Source: Candidatus Paraprevotella stercoravium
GTDB taxonomy: Bacteria > Bacteroidota > Bacteroidia > Bacteroidales > Bacteroidaceae
Assembly: GCA_944320795.1 (NCBI GenBank)
Contig: CALUIU010000011.1
Span: 1 to 64,000, forward strand
DNA: 64,000 nucleotides
Direction: 5' to 3'
Each line of letters starts with the position of its first letter. Position 1 is the stretch's first letter. This document shows positions 8,221-17,944 of the stretch, one piece after another. The position numbers and the translations under genes are program-made. A model generated the notes under the pieces. It was not told where the DNA came from. It made no database searches and was given only the letters and a program-made list of their open reading frames with translations.

Positions 8221-9585
8221 ATGAACAGACTTTACGAAGAACGTTTGGGGACCGACCGCATGCTGCCGCTCATCTTCCGTATGGCAATACCTGCAGTAGC
8301 AGCACAGTTCGTCAATCTCTTATATAGTATTGTAGACCGTATTTATATCGGCCATATTCCGGAAATAGGAACAGACGCACTGGCCGGAATCGGAGTAACC
8401 AGTTCTATCATCATCCTGATTTCCTCTTTCTCCGCCATTGTGGGCGGAGGCGGCGCTCCACTAGCCGCCATCGCTTTGGGACAGGGTGACCGGGAGCGAG
8501 CCGGACGAATTTTGGGCAACGGTTTTATACTTCTGTTGCTCTTCGCCTTCATCACTTCCATAACAACCTACCTGTTTATGGATCCGATCCTTTCCTTTGC
8601 CGGAGCATCGGAACATACCATCGGTTATGCCCGGGATTATCTGTCTATCTATCTGTTGGGAACGCTCTTTGTGGAACTGTCTGTCGGACTGAACACTTTT
8701 ATCAACACACAGGGACGACCGGCCATAGCCATGTGGTCGGTCATCATCGGAGCCATTCTGAATATCGCACTGGATCCCTTGTTCATCTTTACATTAAACA
8801 TGGGAGTAAAGGGAGCAGCCTTGGCCACCATCATTTCGCAAGCCTGCAGTGCGGCATGGGTAATCCGTTTTCTGACTTCGAAGGACGCTTCCTTGCGTTT
8901 GGAAAGACGATACATGATATGGAAACGCGGCATCGTTCTCTCTATCCTTGGACTGGGTATCTCTCCTTTCATTATGGCCAGCACCGAAAGCCTGGTGGGT
9001 TTTGTACTGAACAGCAGTCTCAAGGAATTCGGTGATATCTATATCAGTGCACTGGCTATCATGCAGAGTGCCATGCTCTTTGTCAGCGTACCGCTTACCG
9101 GCTTTGCACAAGGGTTCGTACCGGTAGCGAGCTACAACTACGGACATGGTAACCGCGACCGCCTGAAAGAATGTTTCCGCATCGTGGTCATCACCATGTT
9201 TTCATTCAATCTGGTGCTGATTCTGTTCATGCTTTTCTTTCCGCATACGGTAGCAGCAGCCTTTACCAATGACACCCGTCTCATCGGAACCGTGGAGCAG
9301 GTGCTGCCCATCTTCCTGTCGGGAATGAGTATCTTCGGCCTGCAACGTGCCTGCCAGAATATGTTTGTGGCATTGGGAGCAGCCAAGATTTCGGTATTCA
9401 TAGCTCTGCTCCGCAAAGTATTCCTGTTAGTACCTCTGGCATTAATCCTACCCCACTTCTGGGGTATGCCAGGTGTGTTTGCGGCAGAATCCGTATCCGA
9501 CGCCACTGCAGCTATCTGTTGCACGCTTATCTTTGCATTCCAGTTTCCGCGGATTTTGGCACGCATGAAACCTGCGACTACATAA
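8221..9585 (+). CDS. MATE family efflux transporter
   Basis: A 454-residue inner-membrane protein with about 12 hydrophobic segments and the two-fold repeated MATE architecture (first half opening with LPLIFRMAIPAVAAQFVNLLY, second half with ISPFIMASTESLVGF). MATE exporters use Na+ or H+ gradients to expel cationic drugs or metabolites; the substrate cannot be predicted here. Length is normal for the family. A MATE paralogue occurs at 61456-62829. The MFS exporter at 9668 follows in the same direction after 82 bp and could be co-transcribed. It is the first gene with core-like GC content after the AT-rich island. Confidence 0.93.
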   Translation: MNRLYEERLGTDRMLPLIFRMAIPAVAAQFVNLLYSIVDRIYIGHIPEIGTDALAGIGVTSSIIILISSFSAIVGGGGAPLAAIALGQGDRERAGRILGNGFILLLLFAFITSITTYLFMDPILSFAGASEHTIGYARDYLSIYLLGTLFVELSVGLNTFINTQGRPAIAMWSVIIGAILNIALDPLFIFTLNMGVKGAALATIISQACSAAWVIRFLTSKDASLRLERRYMIWKRGIVLSILGLGISPFIMASTESLVGFVLNSSLKEFGDIYISALAIMQSAMLFVSVPLTGFAQGFVPVASYNYGHGNRDRLKECFRIVVITMFSFNLVLILFMLFFPHTVAAAFTNDTRLIGTVEQVLPIFLSGMSIFGLQRACQNMFVALGAAKISVFIALLRKVFLLVPLALILPHFWGMPGVFAAESVSDATAAICCTLIFAFQFPRILARMKPATT

Positions 9586-9667
9586 ACATACAATACAGAA
9601 CCCAAGATTTGTCAGAAAATTGTATGGCATCCATGTATGTGTATGCCTTAAGACATAAATAATATTT

Positions 9668-10843
9668 ATGAAACAAACATTACTCGAAAATCAGGGTATC
9701 CCCAAAGGATTACTCTACACATTGGCTACCATTGCCGGTATTTCGGTAGCCAATCTTTATTACAACCAACCCCTGCTGGATGTGATGCGCATAGACTTGA
9801 AGTGCTCGGAAATGGATACCAACCACATAGCCTTGCTCACACAAATCGGTTATGCATTGGGACTATTGTTTATCATTCCATTGGGAGATCTGTATAGTCG
9901 CAAACGGATTATCCTGACGAACTTCAGCCTGCTGGTGGCTTCATTGCTCTGTATTGCCTCGGCACAAAGCATCCATATCATCCATCTGGCTTCAGTCATT
10001 ACAGGTGCCTGCTCTGTCATCCCTCAGATTTTCGTTCCATTGGCAGCTCAATATTCCGAGCCGAAAAATAAAGGAAAGAATGTGGGATTCATCATCTCTG
10101 GTCTGCTCACGGGTATTCTGGCCTCACGGGTCATCAGCGGATATGTTGGCGAATGGCTGGGATGGCGCATGATGTATTACATCGCTGACATACTGATGAT
10201 CGTATCGGCCGTTGTCATTCTGCTGCTCCTACCCGATACGGAAAGTAATTTCAAGGGAAAATACAGCCAGCTGATGCGTTCACTCATCCAGCTTGTACGC
10301 GACTATCCGGCCCTGCGCATCTATGCCCTGCGCTCGGGACTGGCATTCGGTTCATTTATGGGCTTGTGGGCAACTTTGGCATTCAAAATGGCTCAGGCCC
10401 CCTTCTATGCCGGAAGTGATGAAGTGGGTGCGCTGGGACTATGTGGTGTGGCCGGTGCCCTGTCGGCTTCGATTGTGGGACGTTTTGTACAACAGGTGGG
10501 TGTGCGACGCTTCAATTATATCGGCACTCTACTGCAACTGTTGGCTTGGGCTCTATTCTACTGGGGTGGAAATGCCTACATCAACCTGATTTTAGGTATT
10601 CTGATTATTGATATCGGTATGCAGTGCATTCAGCTCAGTAACCAGACAACAATGTTCAGTCTATGTCCTAGCGCCTCAAACCGCATCAACACCATCTTCA
10701 TGACCACTTATTTTCTAGGCGGATCACTAGGAACATTCCTGGCCGGAGCTGCCTGGAGCAATTGGGGCTGGACTGGAGTAGCCTTATCTGGAAGTCTGCT
10801 GACTCTGGCCTCTATGGGGGTGACCCGATTCAGTAAATATTGA
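9668..10843 (+). CDS. MFS transporter
   Basis: A 391-residue, 12-segment major facilitator protein. ANLYYNQPLL near the N-terminus and GDLYSRKRII (motif A-like loop between segments 2 and 3) resemble the AraJ/YdeA-type sugar or drug efflux group. The length fits single-domain MFS exporters. Export is inferred from family; the substrate is unknown. It lies 82 bp after the MATE gene on the same strand and ends before a bidirectional hairpin. Confidence 0.9.
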   Translation: MKQTLLENQGIPKGLLYTLATIAGISVANLYYNQPLLDVMRIDLKCSEMDTNHIALLTQIGYALGLLFIIPLGDLYSRKRIILTNFSLLVASLLCIASAQSIHIIHLASVITGACSVIPQIFVPLAAQYSEPKNKGKNVGFIISGLLTGILASRVISGYVGEWLGWRMMYYIADILMIVSAVVILLLLPDTESNFKGKYSQLMRSLIQLVRDYPALRIYALRSGLAFGSFMGLWATLAFKMAQAPFYAGSDEVGALGLCGVAGALSASIVGRFVQQVGVRRFNYIGTLLQLLAWALFYWGGNAYINLILGILIIDIGMQCIQLSNQTTMFSLCPSASNRINTIFMTTYFLGGSLGTFLAGAAWSNWGWTGVALSGSLLTLASMGVTRFSKY

Positions 10844-10874
10844 CAACGATCTTCCGATATATGCAAAATAAAAG

Positions 10875-10911
10875 GAGCTGCACGCGCAACCTACGGTCGC
10901 GAATGCAGCTC
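10875..10911. terminator. Bidirectional terminator hairpin
   Basis: GAGCTGCA (10875-10882) and TGCAGCTC (10904-10911), with an inner CGCG/CGCG pairing, lie between the convergent MFS and DUF3332 genes. The minus-strand side is followed by a T-rich stretch. Confidence 0.65.
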
Positions 10912-10942
10912 TTATCATATTCTTAAAAGTTCCTTGAACCTA

Positions 10943-11491
10943 TTATTCAACCTTCATCGGCACAACATTCAACAGCGCCTGCAGTTCCTTCATACCTTCT
11001 TCATTATTGCTCACTTCAACAATCTCTCCCTGCGGAGTATAAACTGTCAGAGTATTGCTCTTTTCATTAATCCGGAACAGTTTCCGGGTCTCTCCATTAT
11101 AAATACTGCTCCACTCGTTGGTTTGCTCGTCAAATGCCAATTGCATACTATCATTTCTGGTTTCATTGGTAATGGTATATCCATTCCTGTCTGATTTCAC
11201 AAGATAAACATCTCCGTTACTGCCTACCATACGCTGAGTGGTATTGGCTGCTATAAGCTGTGAACCGGTCCAGAACTCAATCGTATTGAAAACAAACCAG
11301 TCAGCCAAAAAGCAGAAACCATAAGCCGGACTCAACAAAATTCCAATGAAGCCGTTCACAAATTTATTTCCGGTAGCGCCCTTATTCCAGGATGCAAACT
11401 TATTCAACAAACCAAAGGAACCCATACATGAAGTTGTTCCCATACAGATGCCTAATACCAGACACGGAATCAAAAACAATTTCTTTTTCAT
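10943..11491 (-). CDS. DUF3332-type lipoprotein
   Basis: A 182-residue protein with a lipoprotein signal peptide (hydrophobic residues 4-18, then a lipobox ending in TTSC, C22). The segment after the cysteine (GSFGLLNKFASWN) and the two hydrophobic stretches around 47-75 match the DUF3332 family as I remember it. The C-terminal half is a beta-rich region with charged turns. The function is unknown; it should be membrane anchored at the cell envelope. It is monocistronic, convergent with the MFS gene. Confidence 0.75.
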   Translation of the reverse strand: MKKKLFLIPCLVLGICMGTTSCMGSFGLLNKFASWNKGATGNKFVNGFIGILLSPAYGFCFLADWFVFNTIEFWTGSQLIAANTTQRMVGSNGDVYLVKSDRNGYTITNETRNDSMQLAFDEQTNEWSSIYNGETRKLFRINEKSNTLTVYTPQGEIVEVSNNEEGMKELQALLNVVPMKVE

Positions 11492-11652
11492 AATCTTCGT
11501 TTTAGTTTAGTTTATTACGTAAATATTTTCTGACGCTTCTACTTAAAAAAATGAACCTTAGCAGACATATCCTTCACAAAAATAAAAATAAATATCTAAA
11601 AAGCTAACTATTCTTCTTTTTTTTGCTACTTTTTAAATATTACCACAAAAAG

Positions 11653-11693
11653 AAAGTGCTCTTCGGTGTCTGTCGGACATCCAAGAGCACTTT
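11653..11693 (-). terminator. Terminator of the sulfatase gene
   Basis: An 11-bp perfect stem, AAAGTGCTCTT (11653-11663) with AAGAGCACTTT (11683-11693), lies 22 bp after the sulfatase stop. On the minus strand it is followed by CTTTTTG. Confidence 0.8.
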
Positions 11694-11714
11694 CACTATT
11701 CATTAAGTAATAAT

Positions 11715-14700
11715 TTAATAAATCACTTTCTGACCGTTCTGAATATAAATTCCCTTAACAGGACGTTTCACGCGACGACCGGTCAAATCATAAATCTTAG
11801 AGTCTTTCTTATCAGCCTCAACCTGATCAATACCAACCTGTCCTCCGAAATCCAAAGTCAAACCGTCAGGTGCTGTAACTCCTGTTCCGTCTAACCAGGC
11901 AGCATTACCAGTAAGATAATCTGATGTTACAGACTGATAGTTTGCATTTTCTTCTGTTACCAACAACTGGAAGTATGGCATACCTTCTGTAGCCTTATAA
12001 ATCAATGAACCCTGAAGTTCGTTTCCTTCCAAAGCAGCCACTTCCTGATCTACGATCGGTAAAGAATAAGTCTGTGCATTTTCACCTTTCAAAACCACAC
12101 CTGTTTCTGCAGGAACTGTACCTTTAACTTCTGTCAGTTTCAGAGTCTCGCCTTCAACTTTACCTGTATAAGCTGTCAAACCTTCCGGCATATCTACTGC
12201 TATTGGCAGATAAGTTGAAGCAAAGTTTCCGTTTGCCGATTGTTTAGTCGTTACATCAATGTCACGGGCATAAACCAGATACCAGGCAGAAGCAGTATTC
12301 TTATCTTCGGCATTATAGAACATCAGACGGGTTGTCTGTTTGGTTCCGTCTACATTACCAGATACATGCAAACGCACACTCTCATTAGATGCTAAAGCAA
12401 TCTTATACTGCATATCACCATAAGCAACAATCTTAAATGCCTGAGCCTGGCTGATATCATCTGTAGACAAGGCGGTATTTCCATTTGCGGCATTTGTTGC
12501 GCTGATATACTTTCCTGTATTCACATTACGCAGATAGAAAGTTCCCTCTGCTGGAGCAGCTTCTGCGCGCCACAAAGCATTGGCATGTGTCTGATCGGCA
12601 TCAATAGCGGCAAATGCCACCTTGGTAGATTCCTTGTGATCCGGATTGTTTACATCTATCGGTTCCAGATAACCTCCGGCACCATTGCAAGAAGTGTTTC
12701 CTGTAGAAGCTTTACGTGCGTAGTTACGTAAACGATAGATTTTTCCAAACTCCATTTCCAATATAGGAGTCTTGGCATAAGCATCTTCCAAAGCCTTCAG
12801 GTCTTCCAAATCAGGATCCTTCATAGCTTCTTCATAAATAGGAGTTACACTACTAATATCGTGAGCACCTACATAGTCTGCATTTTCCTTATATTTATTA
12901 TAAAGTTCAGTAATCAGACCACTGATAGAATTTCCTGGTACTGCAGTAAACTTATATTGACTGCCTGGATCTGTCAGCTGAAATCCAGAATAGGTATTGA
13001 TCACCCACTTCATATTAGCAGTACTTCCATTAGCAGTACCACGGTCATTCAAAAGGTCACCGTTCGGTGCCTTGATAGCATAACGTCCGAAAGAACCGAT
13101 AGATATCAACTGGAATTCACCGGCTTCTTCGGTTTCATACTGCATATAAGGAGTAGTTACATCTGAACCGACATTGCCACTATTCCAACCGGAACCGGTT
13201 ATTCCGTCCACATAATTTACCTTACGGCCATCTACCGTATACATGGTAAAATGGGTTTCATCTGATCCCGGCATGAAGTAGAAATACTGCTTGGTAGCAT
13301 CATAAGCATTGGCAAACTGCTCCTGAGTGGCCTGAATTGCCTTATAGCCATTATGCTCACCCAAAGTCCAGTAGAAATTTTTATTTCCACTCTCACTGCC
13401 ACGATTATCTGAAATAGTATAATAATATTTCACATCCTCAGTACTATACTTGAAAATACCGGCAGTAACAGGTACAGCCTCTCCTACTTCAACAGGAGTA
13501 GGTGCCTCATCTGGCCAAGGAATCACTTCACCGGTTTCCTTATAAGACGGACGCTGGGCATCATAAGCTTTCAAAGAGTCTGTCAATTCTTTTGACAATT
13601 CCTTTAACAGCTCAGGCTCTGCTTTTGCCAGATTATTTGTCTCACCAATATCTTCCTTGATATTATATAATCTTCTTTCCTGACTCTCCCAGAAGTAGAT
13701 CATACGATAATCACCCTTCAAAATGGCTGAATAAGCACCGTAACCTTCCGCAGTATTCTGACTTTCACCCCACAGGTTCGGGAAGTGCCATATATTGGTT
13801 CTTGTACGTTCGATAGTCGGATCACGCAGAATGTCGGCAAAGCTCTTACCGTCTACTTTCTGTACTGTTTCGTAATCCTTCACGCCAGCCAGATCCAAAA
13901 TGGTCGGGAAGAAGTCCTCAATCATAATACGGCTATGATTCTCAGAACCTTGTTTAATATTGGTATTACCTGGCCAATAGAGCATCATCGGCTCATGTAC
14001 ACCACCTTCATAAGCAGAGCCCTTACCGCCACGTGCCGGCCAGTTCTGATCGTAATTAGCGCGACCCTGACGCACAGAAACAGCCTGTCCGCCATTATCT
14101 GCCATGAATAAAACTACAGTATTTTGGGCTACATCCGGATGATCTTTCAAATACTGCATGATATCACCCAAACTCTTATCCATACCTTCAACTAGAGCGG
14201 CATGATTAATTTCCTGAGTGTTCAAATTCGCTTGAAGCTGCTCATCAAAATAATTGGTATAATTACCGGTATACCGAGTGTCCGGATCATACGGAGAATG
14301 GATTGCATAATGAGACATATACAGATAGAAAGGTCTGTTCTCATTGATTGGCTTCTCAATTGCTTTAAGTGCCTCTTGGGTCAAAGCTTCGGTCAAGAAA
14401 GTTCCGGTTCCATAATAATCTTCTAATCCTGACACGTGGAAGCTACCTGAACCATACTCATTCTCAGCCAAATAACTTCCTGGACCTCCATTCGCTCCAC
14501 CAGCAATATTCACATCAAAACCAAAATTCTCAGGATCAGCACCAGATGTAGTCAAAGAGCCGAAATGCGCTTTTCCACAATGTATTGTATAATATCCCGC
14601 ATTTTGTAATATCTCTGGGAAAGAAGTAATCGGAGTTCCATTATCCAAATCATGATCCGTAGCCACTGCTGCCGGCTGGATTCCATTATAGTTCCAATCA

Positions 14701-15086
14701 GGAAGATTTATGACAGTACTACCAGCATCTGTTTTTGTATTATACTCCAAAGTCCAGTTAGTGACACGATGACGAGCCGCATTCATTCCTGACATCAAAC
14801 TGCATCGGGTAGGCGAAGAAATAGCGCAAGCATATGCCTGCATGAATTTCACACCCTGTTTGGCCATTTCCTCCATATTAGGAGTACGATAACGACGGTT
14901 CAATGGAGTTTCTTCCTTATAAAAAGGCACAGAGGTTTCCTGCCATCCCATATCATCCACCAAAAACAAGATGATATTCGGATGCTCCATCGAAGGAGTT
15001 AATTGAGGTCTGTCTTCCTGTGCAAAAGCACTTCCGGAAAAGGCCGCTCCTGCTAGAAGCATACTAAAAGGTAAAAAATGTTTCAT
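11715..15086 (-). CDS. Secreted serine-type sulfatase with long C-terminal extension
   Basis: A 1123-residue protein with a signal peptide (1-22, cleavage after AFA). The first ~530 residues form an S1-type sulfatase: metal-binding FLVDDMGWQ (41-49) and the signature S90-S-P-T-R94, where S90 would be converted to formylglycine by an anaerobic sulfatase-maturing enzyme. Typical sulfatases have 450-550 residues; here another ~590 follow. That extension includes a segment resembling a ricin-type lectin (FYLRNVNTGKYIS) and ends in IYDLTGRRVKRPVKGIYI, which resembles a type IX secretion sorting domain. It probably removes sulfate from host or plant glycans outside the cell. No SusC/D pair is adjacent, but a beta-barrel receptor gene lies just upstream. 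Confidence 0.88.
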   Translation of the reverse strand: MKHFLPFSMLLAGAAFSGSAFAQEDRPQLTPSMEHPNIILFLVDDMGWQETSVPFYKEETPLNRRYRTPNMEEMAKQGVKFMQAYACAISSPTRCSLMSGMNAARHRVTNWTLEYNTKTDAGSTVINLPDWNYNGIQPAAVATDHDLDNGTPITSFPEILQNAGYYTIHCGKAHFGSLTTSGADPENFGFDVNIAGGANGGPGSYLAENEYGSGSFHVSGLEDYYGTGTFLTEALTQEALKAIEKPINENRPFYLYMSHYAIHSPYDPDTRYTGNYTNYFDEQLQANLNTQEINHAALVEGMDKSLGDIMQYLKDHPDVAQNTVVLFMADNGGQAVSVRQGRANYDQNWPARGGKGSAYEGGVHEPMMLYWPGNTNIKQGSENHSRIMIEDFFPTILDLAGVKDYETVQKVDGKSFADILRDPTIERTRTNIWHFPNLWGESQNTAEGYGAYSAILKGDYRMIYFWESQERRLYNIKEDIGETNNLAKAEPELLKELSKELTDSLKAYDAQRPSYKETGEVIPWPDEAPTPVEVGEAVPVTAGIFKYSTEDVKYYYTISDNRGSESGNKNFYWTLGEHNGYKAIQATQEQFANAYDATKQYFYFMPGSDETHFTMYTVDGRKVNYVDGITGSGWNSGNVGSDVTTPYMQYETEEAGEFQLISIGSFGRYAIKAPNGDLLNDRGTANGSTANMKWVINTYSGFQLTDPGSQYKFTAVPGNSISGLITELYNKYKENADYVGAHDISSVTPIYEEAMKDPDLEDLKALEDAYAKTPILEMEFGKIYRLRNYARKASTGNTSCNGAGGYLEPIDVNNPDHKESTKVAFAAIDADQTHANALWRAEAAPAEGTFYLRNVNTGKYISATNAANGNTALSTDDISQAQAFKIVAYGDMQYKIALASNESVRLHVSGNVDGTKQTTRLMFYNAEDKNTASAWYLVYARDIDVTTKQSANGNFASTYLPIAVDMPEGLTAYTGKVEGETLKLTEVKGTVPAETGVVLKGENAQTYSLPIVDQEVAALEGNELQGSLIYKATEGMPYFQLLVTEENANYQSVTSDYLTGNAAWLDGTGVTAPDGLTLDFGGQVGIDQVEADKKDSKIYDLTGRRVKRPVKGIYIQNGQKVIY

Positions 15087-15120
15087 AATAAAAGGGTATT
15101 AAATATTTGGTATTAATTCC

Positions 15121-15128
15121 CAAATATA
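15121..15128 (-). promoter_or_regulatory. Promoter -7 box of the sulfatase gene
   Basis: On the minus strand this reads TATATTTG, a perfect TAnnTTTG match, 35 bp upstream of the sulfatase ATG at 15086. Confidence 0.55.
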
Positions 15129-15201
15129 CACATATTTTTGTTTGTAGAATTCAATACATAAAATTTTCAATCAACCATTTTCCTTTTTTAACACTTAATC
15201 A

Positions 15202-17700
15202 TTAAAGACTTCCCGAGGCTTCATTACCGGAAGAAGCATTGTTTCCCCCACTCTTCACATCATCATTCTGTATACTGCGCTCAGTCTTTTTCACCTGCGC
15301 CTTCAAATCACCGAAACGCCAGTTCACACTGCAACCGAAATTCATGGCCGAGTATTTGCTCTTACTCTGCAACCGAAAAGTTTCCGTAAGCGTTTCATGA
15401 GTTGTGGTCTGATACTTGTTCAAGAAATTATTGGCATACAGGGATACATTCAGACGTTTTTCTTTCAGGAACGAACGACTCAGATTCAAGCCGTAAAAGT
15501 AATAAGACGCTCCTTCTCCTTGCAGAGTCTGTCGCGGAGTGCTGCCTCCTCCAAATATACTCAGGCGCAGATCCCAAGGCAGGGTCTGCTGCGCATTCAG
15601 AAAGAGATTTCCGGAAAGGCCACGATTGTCCACAGACAGTTGTGCACTATGTATCACGGAATGCACTCCGGACAGATTCACCGACAAACGGGTCTTGCTT
15701 CCGGGATTCCAGTTGGCCCATAAAGACAGTGTCGTCTGATGGGTTTTACCTACATTGCCGTAAGTGGTTTCCTGCACTCCTTCATTCATAAAAGAGTAAG
15801 ATTCTATGCCGTTACCCACATAGCGGTAAGATAAATCGGCATTAATACTGAATTTTGCTGAGAAATAGCTGTAAGACAGTCCGGTAACATGTGCCTTTTC
15901 AGTGTCCAGATCAGGATTACCATAACGCACGGACGCCGGGTTACTGGTGTCACGGAAAGGATTTAGATACCAGATTCCGGGACGGTTGATGCGCATGTTA
16001 TAATTGAGTCGCAAAGTAGAAGTCTGGCTCAGCATATAGGACAGGTTCAGACTGGGCACCCAATCGTTGAAACCGGCCTGAAAATCCCGTTCGGGTTGCA
16101 AGGCATATTTCACGTTCATCATTGTGTGCTCATAACGCACTCCCGCACGCAATCCCATCTGTTTCCATTTGAGCTGGTAATCGGAATAAGCGGCCAGAAT
16201 ATTCTGGCCCTGCTCGTACTGCGAGGTAAGTTGCTCCTGCTCTACCATTGCCCCATGATCATCTTCCTCCAATGACCGGCTGTCGCTACTGTTCTGGCGG
16301 TAAATGTATTTCATTCCGGCATCAAAAGAGTGCATCTCATTAACCGGAAGCACATAATCCACCTGAGCGGTATGTTCTGTCGTGTGAGCCTTATTGTCAT
16401 GCGACTGTCGCCGAAGAGCATAAGGCACATCGGTAATTTCCTCGTAACGGGTATCCATCTCATCTCTATTGGGTGATGCGTTCAGTTTATAAGAAAGAGT
16501 GAGATATTCTCCGGGCTTGCGGAACGTATGCTGATAATCCAGATTCACACCTAGGCTCATCCAACCGTTCTGTGCGTCGGTCAGCATCCGGTAACGGTAA
16601 CGCTCGGTCTGGTCGGTCCGCCTCATCTGAGTCAAGGTATTTCCATCTGCAGAATAACCCCCATCGAAAATATTGGCCGAAAGGGTAATCAGATTCAGAG
16701 TATCAATTTCATAACTGGCCTCCAGACTTCCGAACTGGTAGGAACCATCCGACTTGGACGTTCCGTCCTGAAGCAGATGGCGGAACTCATCGGAAGTGAA
16801 ATCTTCACGCTCACTGGTGTTATATCCGGTTGGGGTATTGTGATAGGTATAGGAATAGTTTCCGCTAACGGTAAACTTTCCCACCTGTGCCGTGACATAA
16901 GCATTACCCCCCAAACCCGTGTTGCGTGCCTGTACTCCCAGTGTGGCATTATAGCCCTGCATCCGGGCGTCGGTAGTCACAATATTCAGAATACCGCCCA
17001 CCCCTTCGGCATCATACTTGGCACCGGGATCAGTAATCACTTCAATGCGCTTGATGGTGCTGGCCGGAAGACTACGCAATACTTCCTTAGGGTTGTTGCT
17101 CATTAGAGTATTCGGCTTTCCGTTTACGTGTACCTTGAAACTTCCCGAACCATTTACCTGAATGTTGTCTTCGCCGTCTACGGTCACCAAAGGCACCTTG
17201 CGGAGCATTTCCAGCGTGGTGTTGGTCTGCGCGTCGGGATCATCCTCTACATTGTAGGTCAACCGGTCTATCTCGGCCTTGACCAGAAGTTTCTGTGCCA
17301 CAACCTCGGTATTTTTCAACACCTCAGCTGTTTCTGAAGTATAAAGCGTTCCTAAATCGATCTTTTTTTGCGAGGCGGTACAGGTAAAGTCACGGACAAG
17401 AGTACGCTTTCCCATTGATGAGATGGAAATACGATAGCTTCCTTCTGCCGGAAGAAAAAGCTGAAAGGTTCCGTCCAGACCGGTCACTGCCATACGCACC
17501 ACTTTTTGGGGAGCTTCGGGACGCACCACCCGAATGGTGGCATAGGGTTCTTTTTCCTGTAACAGAGAGTCAACAAGCACCCCTTTTACCTGAAAGACAG
17601 TATCGGAATGCTGTTCCGTATTTTGAGCACGGGATTGGGTAACATTCAGACAAAACAGATATAAGGCCGTAATCAGGCTTTTTTTTACAATTCTTTCCAT
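15202..17700 (-). CDS. TonB-dependent-receptor-like outer-membrane beta-barrel protein
   Basis: An 832-residue protein. I choose the ATG at 17700 (MERIVKKSLITALYLF) because it gives a signal peptide cleaved near SRAQ; the longer frame upstream lacks an ATG and reads into a repeat. A carboxypeptidase-regulatory-like domain (VKGVLVDSLLQEKEPYATI) comes first. A plug domain follows (LEMLRKVPLVTVDGEDNIQV, VITDPGAKYDAEGVGGILNI), then a C-terminal barrel of the OMP_b-brl_3 kind. This family is related to SusC but shorter and usually has no SusD partner. Possible roles are uptake of a TonB-dependent ligand or an envelope function; the ligand is unknown. Three 22-bp repeats lie immediately upstream. 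Confidence 0.88.
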   Translation of the reverse strand: MERIVKKSLITALYLFCLNVTQSRAQNTEQHSDTVFQVKGVLVDSLLQEKEPYATIRVVRPEAPQKVVRMAVTGLDGTFQLFLPAEGSYRISISSMGKRTLVRDFTCTASQKKIDLGTLYTSETAEVLKNTEVVAQKLLVKAEIDRLTYNVEDDPDAQTNTTLEMLRKVPLVTVDGEDNIQVNGSGSFKVHVNGKPNTLMSNNPKEVLRSLPASTIKRIEVITDPGAKYDAEGVGGILNIVTTDARMQGYNATLGVQARNTGLGGNAYVTAQVGKFTVSGNYSYTYHNTPTGYNTSEREDFTSDEFRHLLQDGTSKSDGSYQFGSLEASYEIDTLNLITLSANIFDGGYSADGNTLTQMRRTDQTERYRYRMLTDAQNGWMSLGVNLDYQHTFRKPGEYLTLSYKLNASPNRDEMDTRYEEITDVPYALRRQSHDNKAHTTEHTAQVDYVLPVNEMHSFDAGMKYIYRQNSSDSRSLEEDDHGAMVEQEQLTSQYEQGQNILAAYSDYQLKWKQMGLRAGVRYEHTMMNVKYALQPERDFQAGFNDWVPSLNLSYMLSQTSTLRLNYNMRINRPGIWYLNPFRDTSNPASVRYGNPDLDTEKAHVTGLSYSYFSAKFSINADLSYRYVGNGIESYSFMNEGVQETTYGNVGKTHQTTLSLWANWNPGSKTRLSVNLSGVHSVIHSAQLSVDNRGLSGNLFLNAQQTLPWDLRLSIFGGGSTPRQTLQGEGASYYFYGLNLSRSFLKEKRLNVSLYANNFLNKYQTTTHETLTETFRLQSKSKYSAMNFGCSVNWRFGDLKAQVKKTERSIQNDDVKSGGNNASSGNEASGSL

Positions 17701-17731
17701 AATGATTCTTGAAGTGTGTGATGTTTTGAAA

Positions 17732-17797
17732 TTACTGACGGCAAAGTAATTTATTATTGTCAGCAAAATAATTTATTACTGACGGCAAAGTAAAAAC
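17732..17797. repeat. Three adjacent 22-bp repeats upstream of the receptor gene
   Basis: Three head-to-tail 22-bp units start at 17732, 17754 and 17776. Units 1 and 3 share ACTGACGGCAAAGTAA exactly; unit 2 diverges at six of 22 positions. On the minus strand each unit contains TTACTTTGC or TTATTTTGC, one mismatch from the Bacteroides -7 box, so the repeats could be multiple promoter copies or regulator sites. They are contiguous with no spacers, so this is not a CRISPR. Confidence 0.8.
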
Positions 17798-17944
17798 CGG
17801 CAGACGCGACATCATTCAAACAGTCCTAGATCGGTTTGAAAACATTCCTATGATTTAAACTTGAAAATCAAGCCAAAATTAAAAATATTTTGGGAGAAAG
17901 GAAAGAATCAAAGCTTTTTCTTATATCATCTCTTATAAAAAAAA

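Noticed and set aside
8649..9605. Antisense frames within the MATE gene
   Set aside because: They mirror the codon structure of the real gene and have no promoter or recognisable sequence.
17732..17797. CRISPR array
   Set aside because: The 22-bp units are directly adjacent with no spacers, and there are no cas genes in the window.
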